A stretch of DNA of 64,000 nucleotides, taken from contig NZ_CP083692.1 of NCBI RefSeq assembly GCF_020096995.1, forward strand, positions 124,001 through 188,000, read 5' to 3'. A program made the position numbers and the translations under genes. Below are positions 9,843 to 18,734 of the stretch, piece after piece. The first letter of the stretch is position 1. The number at the start of each line of letters is the position of its first letter. The stretch comes from Leucobacter sp. Psy1 (lineage in GTDB: Bacteria > Actinomycetota > Actinomycetes > Actinomycetales > Microbacteriaceae). The notes beneath the pieces were generated by a model that searched no databases, was not told where the DNA came from, and was given only the letters and a program-made list of their open reading frames with translations.

Positions 9843-10751
9843 TCACCTGCTGCAGTAGGCGGACAGGCGCTCCTCACCTGCAGTCAGCGCCTCGTCCCAA
9901 ACGGTGAAGTCCGCGTCGGCCTGAGCGATATACGCATCAAGCTTTTCAGGGGAAAGCTCGAGCGCCTGCTCCTCCGTGAGCAACGTCGCGACCACGTCCT
10001 CGGAGTATGTCTCGTACGCGTCGTACATGCGCGCCATCTCCGTATGGGCCTCGGGGTCGGTCACCTGTACCAGGGCGGCTTTGAGCTGCGCCAGTCCGTC
10101 GGCTGCCTGACGCTGCGCCGCGGCCACGTCGCCGTCGGCCGCGAGGTTGGCGGCGTCGCTGAACACCTCGCCCCCGTCGACCCAGTCCCCGTTGGCTATC
10201 TCGCACGCCTGCGCGGCGGTCTGGCCGCTCTGCATCGGACCGCACAGATCGTACCGCTGCACATCTGCATCTGACATCTGCTGCTCAAATGCGGTTCGCT
10301 GCTCCCCCAGAATGACCAAGAGGTTCGTGGGATCCTCGAGATCGACCGCGTACCCTTCCGGAACCTCGTTCAAGCCGGGCCAGATGGTGTCGGCGTACTG
10401 CTGATGCGCACTGATCGATGCGTCCAGAGCTGTTCGCAGCTCGGGGGCCTCGACACGGTCAGCAATGTCCTGCAAGGCAGAGATCACGGCTTGGTGCTCC
10501 GTCTGCTTCTGCGCGAAATCCTGGCTCTGGGTGTCGGCTTCGAGTGCCGCCCAGGGTTCTAAGGCGAATCCCCACTCGGAGTTCACCGTCTTGCACCCGC
10601 CTTCGAGGAGCTGCTCCGCGGACGAGGTCTGAGCCGGGGCGGCTTCGGCGTCGTCATCGACGGACGGGCTGAGGCTCGCGCACCCAACTGCGCTCGCCGT
10701 CAACGCGATGGCCAACGCCACCATCCCTGCGCGCTCCCAGACGCTTCGCAT
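9843..10751 (-). CDS. Putative secreted lipoprotein of unknown function
   Basis: A 302-residue protein with a lipoprotein signal: basic start, hydrophobic MVALAIALTASAV and lipobox AVGC with lipidated Cys24, followed by a Ser/Asp/Ala-rich linker. The mature part is acidic, mostly helical by composition (ALQDIADRVEAPELRTALDA, ADGLAQLKAALV), and has a few cysteines (CKT, LCGP, ACEI, and CSR at the very end) that could form disulfides outside the membrane. The ATG at 10751 has GGGGAG 5 nt upstream. No known domain is recognised. It is convergent with the thiamine-binding protein gene, 18 nt away. Confidence 0.8.
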   Translation of the reverse strand: MRSVWERAGMVALAIALTASAVGCASLSPSVDDDAEAAPAQTSSAEQLLEGGCKTVNSEWGFALEPWAALEADTQSQDFAQKQTEHQAVISALQDIADRVEAPELRTALDASISAHQQYADTIWPGLNEVPEGYAVDLEDPTNLLVILGEQRTAFEQQMSDADVQRYDLCGPMQSGQTAAQACEIANGDWVDGGEVFSDAANLAADGDVAAAQRQAADGLAQLKAALVQVTDPEAHTEMARMYDAYETYSEDVVATLLTEEQALELSPEKLDAYIAQADADFTVWDEALTAGEERLSAYCSR

Positions 10752-10917
10752 GCTGTCTCCCCGGTAGTTGCCGATGTCACTGTCTTTCAGCTTACGGCGG
10801 TCCACCGTCTCTGCTGCCTGCTGAATGGACGGTGTGGCGGGAAAGAGCGGCTGCCATCGGACATCGACACCCGTGTCTGCGACGCTCGAGGTCCATCGCC
10901 CATGGCGGACCAGGCGT

Positions 10918-10947
10918 TTGGGCGAGTCGACCAGGGAGTGCCAGAAT
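10918..10947 (+). promoter_or_regulatory. Promoter for alaA with leaderless start
   Basis: TTGGGC (10918-10923), an 18-bp spacer and CAGAAT (10942-10947) preceded by an extended TG motif. The transcription start is predicted about 7 nt downstream, on the ATG at 10954. No Shine-Dalgarno lies in front of that ATG. Confidence 0.45.
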
Positions 10948-10953
10948 CAGTGC

Positions 10954-12180
10954 ATGCGTCCGATTACTCAGTCACGCAAGCTCAGCGGGGTGCGCTACGA
11001 CGTGCGCGGTCCGATCCTGCAGGAGGCGCAGCGTCTCGAGCGTGACGGTCACGAGATCCTGAAACTGAACATCGGCAACCCCGAGCCCTTCGGGTTCGAG
11101 GCGCCGCCCGAGATCGTCGACGAACTGCGCCAGGTGCTGCCCACGGCGCAGGGCTACAGCGATTCGCGCGGAATCCCCGCGGCGCGGCAGGCGGTTGCCC
11201 AGTTCTACCGTGACGAGGGCGTCGCCGACGTGACCGAGGACGACGTGTTCATCGGCAACGGCGTGAGCGAGATGATCTCGCTGGTGCTGCAGGCGCTGGT
11301 GGACAGCGGCGACGAGGTGCTCGTACCGTCGCCCGACTATCCGCTGTGGACGGCGCAGGTGACGCTGTCCGGCGGGCACGCTGTGCACTATCCGTGCGAC
11401 GAGTCGAACGGCTGGATGCCTGATCTCGAGGCGATCGAGCGTCTCGTCACCGATCGCACGAAGGGGATCGTGCTGATCAACCCGAACAACCCGACGGGGG
11501 CCGTGTACTCGGCCGAGCTGGTGCGCGGGTTCGCTGCGCTGGCGGAGCGTCATGGCCTCGTGCTCATGGCCGACGAGATCTACGAGCAGATCCTGTACGA
11601 CGGCGCGGTGCACGAACACGCCGCGCTCCACGTCTCCGACACGCTCTGCCTCACGTTCAGCGGGCTCTCGAAGGCGCAGCGGGTTGCGGGCTACCGCGCG
11701 GGCTGGGTCACGGTGAGCGGAGACCGGGATCGTGCGCGCGACTTCCTGGAGGGTCTTACTCTGCTCGCGAACATGCGCATGTGCTCGAATGTGCCGGCGC
11801 AGTACGCGATCCCCGTCGCGCTCGGCGGAGAAGCGGGCGGGAGTTCGATCGCCGAGCTGTGCGCACCCGGTGGCCGTTTGCGCGAGCAGCGAGACGCGGC
11901 GCACCGGTTGCTCACGCAGATTCCGGGTGTCGACTGCGCAATGCCCGGAGGGGCGATGTATCTGTTCCCGCGTCTCGACCCGCAGCGGTACCCGATCGCC
12001 GACGATCAGGCATTCGTGATCGACCTCCTCAGGGCGACGCACGTGCTCGTGACGAACGGGCGCGGCTTCAACTTGCCGACCCCTGATCACCTGCGGTTCG
12101 TGACCCTGCCTGCGGTGCCGGTGCTGACCGAGGCGATCGGGCGCATCGGCGAATACCTGGCGTCGATCCGCGAAGACTGA
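10954..12180 (+). CDS. alaA: Alanine-type PLP aminotransferase (AlaA-like)
   Basis: Fold-type I pyridoxal-phosphate aminotransferase of 408 residues, close to the E. coli AlaA group that transfers amino groups between alanine/pyruvate and glutamate. The N-terminus (SRKLSGVRYDVRGPILQEA, LKLNIGNPEPFGF) is diagnostic. Other marks are PTAQGYSDSRG, the LINPNNPTGAVYS loop with the cofactor-binding Asn, MADEIYEQ with the pyridine-N Asp, and the Schiff-base Lys240 in SGLSKAQRVAGYR. The ATG at 10954 matches the family start. It stands alone, divergent from the lipoprotein gene. Confidence 0.9.
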   Translation: MRPITQSRKLSGVRYDVRGPILQEAQRLERDGHEILKLNIGNPEPFGFEAPPEIVDELRQVLPTAQGYSDSRGIPAARQAVAQFYRDEGVADVTEDDVFIGNGVSEMISLVLQALVDSGDEVLVPSPDYPLWTAQVTLSGGHAVHYPCDESNGWMPDLEAIERLVTDRTKGIVLINPNNPTGAVYSAELVRGFAALAERHGLVLMADEIYEQILYDGAVHEHAALHVSDTLCLTFSGLSKAQRVAGYRAGWVTVSGDRDRARDFLEGLTLLANMRMCSNVPAQYAIPVALGGEAGGSSIAELCAPGGRLREQRDAAHRLLTQIPGVDCAMPGGAMYLFPRLDPQRYPIADDQAFVIDLLRATHVLVTNGRGFNLPTPDHLRFVTLPAVPVLTEAIGRIGEYLASIRED

Positions 12181-12287
12181 GGGTCCGTCTCCGCGAAAGC
12201 AGAAAGACTATCGGGGTTCGGGGCACCTGTCGAGGGGTGTTCTCGTCGCCGAGGATCTCGTTACTTTGGGGGTCCGGAGGTGATGTC

Positions 12288-12563
12288 GTGGCGAAGCAAT
12301 CAGCGAAGCAGAATCCGTCCATCAAGGACCCCGAACTCTACGAGCGTCTGACCGATGAGGGGGCGTCCGAGGAGAAGGCGGCGAGGATCGCCAACGCCGC
12401 AGCGCGTGACGGCCGAGGGAGCGTCGGCAAGCGCGGGGGTGCGGCCGAGGATTACGAGGATCGCACCGTCCCCGAGCTGCGCGAGCGTGCCAAGGAGCTC
12501 GGACTCAGCGGATACTCGGATCTGCGGAAAGACGAGCTCATCGAGCTGCTGCGCGAGCACTGA
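12288..12563 (+). CDS. Small Rho N-terminal-like (SAP-type) domain protein
   Basis: A 91-residue basic/acidic protein. The N-terminal half (SAKQNPSIKDPELYERL, EEKAARIANAAA) is a short conserved module that I associate with small actinobacterial proteins. The C-terminal half (RTVPELRERAKELGLSGY then LRKDELIELLREH) is a clear Rho N-terminal/SAP-like helix-turn-helix that could bind nucleic acid. The GTG at 12288 is chosen because the near-perfect Shine-Dalgarno GGAGGTGAT (12276-12284) is correctly spaced. Function unknown. Confidence 0.8.
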   Translation: MAKQSAKQNPSIKDPELYERLTDEGASEEKAARIANAAARDGRGSVGKRGGAAEDYEDRTVPELRERAKELGLSGYSDLRKDELIELLREH

Positions 12564-12629
12564 TCCCTGAGGGATCGTTACCGAGCCCGCGCGGTCGGAA
12601 GAGCACCTGAAGAAACAAGGAGGAACCTC

Positions 12630-12887
12630 ATGATCGAGCATGATGGGGATCGTCGAGATCCCGATGCGACGAGTGACCCGGCACGGTCGGATGAGACCGG
12701 GGCTGACTGGGCCGACGAGGGCGGCGCGACCCCCCAGGGTCCGGCAACGGCGGAATCCGCAGTCGACGACGGTGATGCTGGTGGAGACCGGCGGGCCGGT
12801 GGCTCGGTGATGGGTGAGGACGTGTCCGTCTCGCAGACGGCCGAGCACATCCCGTCGACACCGGTCAATTTCGATCCGCCGAGCTGA
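12630..12887 (+). CDS. Small acidic, probably disordered protein of unknown function
   Basis: An 85-residue protein very rich in Asp, Glu, Gly, Ala and Ser with no hydrophobic core, so it is likely disordered. The reading frame is supported by the strong Shine-Dalgarno AAGGAGG (12618-12624) ahead of the ATG. It follows the Rho-N-like protein gene after 66 nt and may be cotranscribed with it. No family recognised. Confidence 0.6.
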   Translation: MIEHDGDRRDPDATSDPARSDETGADWADEGGATPQGPATAESAVDDGDAGGDRRAGGSVMGEDVSVSQTAEHIPSTPVNFDPPS

Positions 12888-12910
12888 TCGCTCGCAGCCC
12901 GCGGGCTGGG

Positions 12911-13216
12911 TTAGGCGTCGTCTTGAGGGTCTGCCGCCGGTTCCGGCGTGAGCACGAGTCCGCCGCGTCCGTTGGCGAGGCCGGTGAGCTGTTCGAGCCA
13001 GCGGTGATTGATGTCCTGGTTATCCGTCGAGTCGAACTCGAAGGTTACCGGAATCGACGGGTGCAACCAGATGGTCCGGCGCTGCCCGGCGTCGTCCCAG
13101 GTGAAGACGACGCTCTCCTGGAGCGTGAGCTTCACGACGATGACGGAGCGCAGATGCGCGAGCGTACGATCGTCGAACGCGAATGTCTGTCCGTGTCCGT
13201 AGTGCAGCTTCCCCAC
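12911..13216 (-). CDS. Small conserved protein, first of a paralogous pair (DUF7882-like)
   Basis: A 101-residue protein starting at GTG 13216. The motifs G-LHYGHG, FDDRTLAHLRSVIVVKL, RRTIWLHPSIPVTFEF and NHRWLEQLTGLANGRGGL recur in its neighbour at 13252-13602, so the two are paralogues. I recognise the pattern as a small family common in Microbacteriaceae, sometimes mislabelled as DNA ligase; no biochemical function is known to me. It is predicted cytosolic and beta-rich. It is 35 nt downstream of its paralogue on the same strand, so they are likely cotranscribed. Confidence 0.75.
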   Translation of the reverse strand: MGKLHYGHGQTFAFDDRTLAHLRSVIVVKLTLQESVVFTWDDAGQRRTIWLHPSIPVTFEFDSTDNQDINHRWLEQLTGLANGRGGLVLTPEPAADPQDDA

Positions 13217-13251
13217 GCGCGTCCTCGATTCTGTGGTGGCTCGGTCGTTGA

Positions 13252-13602
13252 TTACTCGAACTGGGTTTGCGCGCCCTCCTGGGCGCGCTGAGCAGCGTAG
13301 GCTTCCGCCTCTTTCTCGGTGAGCAGCACGAGGCCGCGAGACGTGTTCGAGAGGTCGTGCAGCACGTTAACCCAGGTCTGATTGAGTTCAGGGACGCGGC
13401 TCCCCGCGAAGCGGAAGACCAGCGGAATGTGCGGGGAGAGCCAGATCGAGACGCGTCCGCTGCCCTTGGAGACCGGGTTGGGCCAGCTGACGAAGAACGC
13501 CTCGCCGCGACGGAGCTTCATGCCGATCGCGACCTTGGCGTGGGCGAGGGTGCGGTCTTCGATGTCGTACTCTATGCCGCTGCCGTAGATGAGGTGACCC
13601 AT
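13252..13602 (-). CDS. Small conserved protein, second of a paralogous pair (DUF7882-like)
   Basis: A 116-residue protein with MGHLIYGSGIEYDIEDRTL, AKVAIGMKLRRGEAFFVSW, SIWLSPHIPLVFRF and LNQTWVNVLHDLSNTSRGL, matching the 12911-13216 product segment by segment. The C-terminal tail is charged and differs (KEAEAYAAQRAQEG). The ATG at 13602 is chosen because it lines up with the conserved MG-LIYG start, although the frame is open further upstream and no strong Shine-Dalgarno is seen. It is divergent from rlmH. Function unknown. Confidence 0.75.
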   Translation of the reverse strand: MGHLIYGSGIEYDIEDRTLAHAKVAIGMKLRRGEAFFVSWPNPVSKGSGRVSIWLSPHIPLVFRFAGSRVPELNQTWVNVLHDLSNTSRGLVLLTEKEAEAYAAQRAQEGAQTQFE

Positions 13603-13703
13603 GGGTACAAGAATCCCACAGCCAACGGCCGCTGCATGTGCGGGCGCGCCGGGTGAAATCGGGGATCCTGCCACCCCGCCGTCGCCCGATGCGGCCCCGG
13701 GCC

Positions 13704-13712
13704 TGAGATGAT
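13704..13712 (+). promoter_or_regulatory. Extended -10 element for rlmH
   Basis: TGA-GATGAT (13704-13712) looks like an extended -10 box ending 6 nt before the rlmH ATG at 13719, so the message would start at or next to the ATG. No -35 or Shine-Dalgarno is evident. Confidence 0.35.
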
Positions 13713-13718
13713 GAACGT

Positions 13719-14177
13719 ATGTCGGTCAGGATCCTCGCTGTGGGCAAGAAGCATGAGCGCTGGGTTGCCGAGGGCATCGGCCGCTACGAACAGCGGCTGC
13801 GCAAGCCGTTCGACGTCTCCTGGGCGCTGCTGCCGCACTCGTCCCGTGCTGCCGACGCCGCTCGGAGCGAGGAGTCCGACCGTCTCCTCGCGAAGATCGA
13901 CCGCGACGACTTCGCGGTGCTCCTCGATGAGCGCGGGGAGAACCTCGCCTCGCCCGGACTGGCGCGGTCACTGCAGCAGGCCTTCGACCGGTCGGCGCGA
14001 GTGTCGCTCGTGATCGGCGGCGCCTACGGGGTGGACGAGCGCGTGCGCGAGCGCGCGAACCTCGTCTGGAGCCTCTCACGCCTCGTGTTCCCCCACCAGC
14101 TCGTGCGCCTCATCGTGGCGGAGCAGCTGTACCGCGCGCAGGAGATCTCAGCGGGGCGTCCCTACCACCACGAGTAG
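13719..14177 (+). CDS. rlmH: 23S rRNA (pseudouridine(1915)-N3)-methyltransferase RlmH
   Basis: SPOUT-class methyltransferase that methylates pseudouridine 1915 in helix 69 of 23S rRNA on assembled ribosomes. The 152-residue length is typical. The knotted SAM-binding region is seen as LDERGENLASPGLA, FVIGGAYGV-like SLVIGGAYGVDE near 100-112, and the C-terminal HQLVRLIVAEQLYRA and GRPYHH. The start is at ATG 13719. It stands upstream of the nrd locus but is separated from it by a 288-nt regulatory gap. Confidence 0.97.
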   Translation: MSVRILAVGKKHERWVAEGIGRYEQRLRKPFDVSWALLPHSSRAADAARSEESDRLLAKIDRDDFAVLLDERGENLASPGLARSLQQAFDRSARVSLVIGGAYGVDERVRERANLVWSLSRLVFPHQLVRLIVAEQLYRAQEISAGRPYHHE

Positions 14178-14365
14178 GCCGCTCGCACCGATCCCGGCCC
14201 CGCAGGCAGCCCCGCGCACCCGCGCTCGCGACACGCCGAGAGGCATCGGTGGAGGAAATTTCTTCCCCCCTCCCGACGTTGTGGATAAGTGAGGGTGAGC
14301 GGCAGAATCTCGCCGAAAGTTCTCCCCAGATGAGGGGTGATCGCGGTGGAAATCGCGTGAAAAAC

Positions 14366-14425
14366 TACAGGGGTGTAACTACAGCATCTTGTGGTCGCCT
14401 CTCGTGTGGTTCACTATATGTAGTG
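14366..14425 (+). promoter_or_regulatory. NrdR box pair upstream of nrdH
   Basis: The near-consensus NrdR box CACTATATGTAGTG is at 14412-14425. A weaker partner with core ACAGCATCTTGT is at 14381-14392; the centres are about 32 bp apart, three helical turns, the usual arrangement for NrdR tandem boxes. A further small dyad TACA-GGGG-TGTA is at 14366-14377. NrdR represses ribonucleotide reductase genes in response to dATP/ATP. The 14178-14365 part of this gap shows no gene. Confidence 0.75.
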
Positions 14426-14465
14426 CCTCGGACGGGGCGCACCGGTTTTGATCGAAGGGCGTGAA

Positions 14466-14702
14466 ATGGCAACCACGGTGTACACGAAGCCGTCATGCGT
14501 GCAGTGCACGGCGACGTACCGAGCGCTCGATAGCAAGGGCATCGAGTACGACGTGATCGACCTCTCGGAAGACGAGACGGCACTGGAGACGGTGAAGGGT
14601 CTGGGGTACCTCCAGGCACCGGTCGTGGTCACCGACGACGAGCACTGGTCGGGCTTCCGCCCCGATAAGATCTCGGAGCTCGCCGGCCGCCTCGCCGACT
14701 AG
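14466..14702 (+). CDS. nrdH: Glutaredoxin-like protein NrdH
   Basis: Small thioredoxin-fold electron donor for class Ib ribonucleotide reductase, 78 residues. The redox motif is CVQC (Cys11 and Cys14), matching the CxQC type of NrdH proteins. TVYTKPSC, the cis-Pro segment [19 protein letters not shown] and the C-terminal helix fit the family. It accepts electrons from thioredoxin reductase rather than glutathione. The ATG at 14466 is chosen (GAAGGG upstream); a TTG at 14448 is in frame but less likely. First gene of nrdHIE, directly behind the NrdR boxes. Confidence 0.95.
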   Translation: MATTVYTKPSCVQCTATYRALDSKGIEYDVIDLSEDETALETVKGLGYLQAPVVVTDDEHWSGFRPDKISELAGRLAD

Positions 14703-14775
14703 TCCTCCGCCGGGAGACGATTCGATGCACACGCACCCCGAGTCGCCTCCCGGTCCTGTTCGACCGGAGGTGCGG

Positions 14776-15177
14776 ATGGTGGATCTCGTCTACTTCTCGA
14801 GCGCATCGGGCAACACCCACCGCTTCATCGAGAAGCTCGGGCGTCCGGCGGCGAGGATCCCCCTCTATCCGCGCGAGGATCCCCTCCTGGTCGACGAACC
14901 GTTCGTCCTGGTCGTTCCGACCTACGGCGGCGGACCCGAAACGAAGGCCGTGCCGAAGCAGGTGATCCGCTTCCTCAACGATGAGCGCAACCGCCGTCAC
15001 CTCCGCGGGGTGATCGCGGCGGGAAACACGAATTTCGGCGATGCGTACGGCATCGCGGGAGACATCATCGCTCGCAAGTGCGGAGTCCCGCACCTCTATC
15101 GATTCGAACTCTTTGGAACACCGGACGACGTCATCGCCGTTCGAGAAGGATTGGAACAGTTTTGGAAACTCTCGTGA
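14776..15177 (+). CDS. nrdI: Class Ib ribonucleotide reductase flavodoxin NrdI
   Basis: FMN flavodoxin-like protein that supplies the oxidant used to assemble the dimanganese-tyrosyl radical of Nrd[21 protein letters not shown] is the phosphate-binding region; [25 protein letters not shown] and [12 protein letters not shown] are conserved. The ATG at 14776 gives 133 residues and has GGAGG 5 nt upstream; ATG 14725 is in frame and would add 17 non-conserved residues. The stop overlaps the GTG start of nrdE by 3 nt within GTGA. Confidence 0.95.
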   Translation: MVDLVYFSSASGNTHRFIEKLGRPAARIPLYPREDPLLVDEPFVLVVPTYGGGPETKAVPKQVIRFLNDERNRRHLRGVIAAGNTNFGDAYGIAGDIIARKCGVPHLYRFELFGTPDDVIAVREGLEQFWKLS

Positions 15178-17318
15178 CTGAGCCGGGCCTCGACTCGTCG
15201 AAGGTCAGCGACATGGATTACCACTCGCTGAACGCGATGCTCAACCTGTACGACGCCAACGGCATGATCCAGTTCGATAAGGACCGTGAGGCCGCTCGGC
15301 AGTACTTCCTCCAGCACGTCAACCAGAACATGGTGTTCTTCCACTCCTTCGAGGAGCGGATGCGCTACCTGCTCGACAACGAGTACTACGAGCGCGAGCT
15401 CATCGAGCAGTACTCGGTCGACTTCATCGAGCGGCTCACGAACGAGGCGTTCGCGCTGAAGTTCCGCTTCCCGACGTTCCTCGGAGCGTTCAAGTTCTTC
15501 ACCTCGTACGCGCTGAAGACGTTCGATGGCAAGCGGTACCTCGAGCGATTCGAGGATCGTGTCGTGATGGTCGCTCTCGGCCTGGCGCAGGGCGATCAGG
15601 ATCTGGCCCGAGGTCTCGTCCACGAGATCCTCTCCGGCCGCTTCCAGCCGGCGACCCCCACCTTCCTGAACCTCGGCAAGGCGCAGCGAGGCGAACTCGT
15701 CTCCTGCTTCCTCCTCCGCATCGAGGACAACATGGAGTCGATCTCGCGCGGCATCAATTCCTCGCTGCAGCTGTCGAAGCGCGGCGGAGGCGTCGCGCTG
15801 CTCCTCTCGAACGTTCGCGAGGCCGGCGCCCCGATCAAGAAGATCGAGAACCAGTCCTCCGGCATCATCCCCGTGATGAAGCTCCTGGAAGACAGCTTCA
15901 GCTACGCGAACCAGCTCGGCGCGCGTCAGGGCGCCGGTGCCGTCTACCTGTCGGCGCACCACCCCGACATCATGCGCTTCCTCGACACCAAGCGCGAGAA
16001 CGCGGACGAGAAGATCCGCATCAAGACGCTCTCGCTCGGCGTCGTGATCCCCGACATCACGTTCGAACTCGCGAAGAAGAACGAGGACATGTACCTCTTC
16101 TCGCCGTACGACGTCGAGCGCGTGTACGGAGTGCCCTTCGGCGACATCTCGGTCTCCGAGAAGTACTACGAAATGGTCAACGATTCGCGGATCAAGAAGA
16201 CGAAGATCAACGCGCGCCACTTCTTCCAGACCATCGCCGAGCTGCAGTTCGAGTCCGGGTACCCGTACATCGTGTTCGAGGACACCGTGAACCGGGCGAA
16301 CCCGATCAAGGGCCGCATCAACATGTCGAACCTGTGCTCCGAGATCCTGCAGGTCAACACCCCGACCACCTACACGGAGGACCTGGGCTACGACCTCATC
16401 GGCAAGGACATCTCCTGCAACCTCGGGTCGATGAACATCGCCATGATGATGGACGGCGAGAACTTCAGCTCGAGCGTCGAGCTGTCGATCCGCGCCCTCA
16501 CCGCCGTGAGCGACATGAGCCACATCTCCTCGGTCCGCTCGATCGAGGACGGCAATGACAAGTCGCACGCCATCGGCCTCGGCCAGATGAACCTGCACGG
16601 GTACCTCGCTCGCGAGCATATCCACTACGGGTCGGAAGAGGGCATCGACTTCACGAACATCTACTTCTACACGATCCTGTTCCACGCTCTGCGCGCGTCG
16701 AACCAGATCGCGAAGGAGCGGGGCGAACAGTTCGAGGGCTTCGCCGACTCGAAGTACGCGTCTGGCGAGTTCTTCGACACCTACACCGACCAGGCCTGGG
16801 AGCCGGCGACCGAGCGCGTGCGCGAGCTGTTCGCCTCGTCGAACGTCGACATCCCGACCCAGGACGATTGGCGCGAGCTCAAGGCGAGCGTGCAGCAGTA
16901 CGGCATCTACAACCAGAACCTGCAGGCGGTGCCCCCGACCGGCTCGATCTCGTACATCAACAACTCGACGAGCTCGATCCACCCGATCGCGTCGAAGATC
17001 GAGATCCGCAAGGAGGGGAAGCTCGGCCGCGTCTACTACCCGGCCCCGTTCCTCACCAACGACAACCTCGAGTACTACGAGGACGCCTACGAGATCGGTC
17101 CCGAGAAGATCATCGACACGTACGCGGCGGCGACGCAGCACGTGGACCAGGGTCTTTCGCTGACGCTGTTCTTCAAGGACACCGCGACGACCCGCGAGAT
17201 CAACCGGGCGCAGATCTACGCGTGGCGCAAGGGCATCAAGACGATCTACTACATCCGTCTCCGTCAGCTCGCGCTCGAAGGAACGGACATGGAAGAGTGC
17301 GTCAGCTGCATGCTGTAA
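15174..17318 (+). CDS. nrdE: Class Ib ribonucleoside-diphosphate reductase alpha subunit NrdE
   Basis: Catalytic subunit that reduces ribonucleoside diphosphates to deoxyribonucleotides in the cytosol. The 714-residue product starts at GTG 15174, overlapping the nrdI stop. It has the active-site NLCSEIL triad (Asn, radical Cys, Glu), [13 protein letters not shown], the [11 protein letters not shown] loop, [16 protein letters not shown] and the C-terminal redox pair in EECVSCML that is re-reduced by NrdH. There is no N-terminal ATP-cone in the sequence, as usual for NrdE. A strong hairpin follows 18 nt after the stop. Confidence 0.98.
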   Translation: MTEPGLDSSKVSDMDYHSLNAMLNLYDANGMIQFDKDREAARQYFLQHVNQNMVFFHSFEERMRYLLDNEYYERELIEQYSVDFIERLTNEAFALKFRFPTFLGAFKFFTSYALKTFDGKRYLERFEDRVVMVALGLAQGDQDLARGLVHEILSGRFQPATPTFLNLGKAQRGELVSCFLLRIEDNMESISRGINSSLQLSKRGGGVALLLSNVREAGAPIKKIENQSSGIIPVMKLLEDSFSYANQLGARQGAGAVYLSAHHPDIMRFLDTKRENADEKIRIKTLSLGVVIPDITFELAKKNEDMYLFSPYDVERVYGVPFGDISVSEKYYEMVNDSRIKKTKINARHFFQTIAELQFESGYPYIVFEDTVNRANPIKGRINMSNLCSEILQVNTPTTYTEDLGYDLIGKDISCNLGSMNIAMMMDGENFSSSVELSIRALTAVSDMSHISSVRSIEDGNDKSHAIGLGQMNLHGYLAREHIHYGSEEGIDFTNIYFYTILFHALRASNQIAKERGEQFEGFADSKYASGEFFDTYTDQAWEPATERVRELFASSNVDIPTQDDWRELKASVQQYGIYNQNLQAVPPTGSISYINNSTSSIHPIASKIEIRKEGKLGRVYYPAPFLTNDNLEYYEDAYEIGPEKIIDTYAAATQHVDQGLSLTLFFKDTATTREINRAQIYAWRKGIKTIYYIRLRQLALEGTDMEECVSCML

Positions 17319-17335
17319 CGACTGCGAGCAGGCGT

Positions 17336-17367
17336 GAAAGGGCGATCCCGATCGGGGTCGCCCTTTC
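17336..17367 (+). terminator. Strong hairpin terminator between nrdE and nrdF
   Basis: GAAAGGGCGA (17336-17345) pairs perfectly with TCGCCCTTTC (17358-17367); the stem extends inward by four more pairs (one G-U) to a GATC loop. It lies 18 nt after the nrdE stop and separates nrdE from nrdF. Confidence 0.75.
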
Positions 17368-17409
17368 CGTCATACCCACACCATGTTGCGGTGCTGTGGG
17401 CGCTCGGGC

Positions 17410-17421
17410 ACTAGATCTAGT
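17410..17421 (+). promoter_or_regulatory. Second NrdR-like box, upstream of nrdF
   Basis: ACTAGATCTAGT (17410-17421) is a perfect 12-bp palindrome of NrdR-box form (core CTA-N-AT-N-TAG). A degenerate partner may lie at about 17378-17393, roughly 30 bp upstream centre to centre. Together with the terminator before it, this suggests nrdF has its own NrdR-controlled promoter. Confidence 0.6.
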
Positions 17422-17470
17422 ATTCGTCGACTGCGGAGTGGTGGGCGCGGTTCGCGAGGGAACCGGGTAG

Positions 17471-18565
<1,095 letters not shown>

Positions 18566-18571
18566 GTCGCT

Positions 18572-18598
18572 GAGTTCCTACCGCACCCGGTGGGACTC
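18572..18598 (+). terminator. Hairpin terminator after nrdF
   Basis: GAGTTCC-T-ACC (18572-18582) pairs with GGT-GGGACTC (18589-18598) with one G-U pair and a bulged T, 6 nt after the nrdF stop. Confidence 0.5.
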
Positions 18599-18693
18599 TG
18601 GAGGGGTCCGGTTTTCGCGCATCGCTGCGACACCGGGCCTCTCGTGGCTCGCGGGCGAGCGCGAGATTCAAGCATCCGTACATAACATTCCGC

Positions 18694-18728
18694 TTACCAA
18701 CACTTAGCTCATTAAGTGTTGGTAAAAT
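18694..18728 (+). promoter_or_regulatory. Perfect 13-bp inverted repeat operator/promoter of the fic gene
   Basis: TTACCAACACTTA (18694-18706) and TAAGTGTTGGTAA (18713-18725) are exact inverted copies separated by 6 nt. The repeat is AT-rich in a GC-rich genome and ends 9 nt before the fic ATG. A TAAAAT at 18723-18728 overlaps the right arm and would place the transcription start at about 18735, the ATG itself; no Shine-Dalgarno is present. A self-binding operator for the fic product is the simplest reading. Confidence 0.7.
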
Positions 18729-18734
18729 TCGGTC

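Noticed and set aside
15096..17141. Long minus-strand open frame opposite nrdE
   Set aside because: It is the mirror of a highly conserved gene; high GC at third positions removes stops on the other strand. The translation is a low-complexity Arg/Val/Leu/Asp mix without any family signature.
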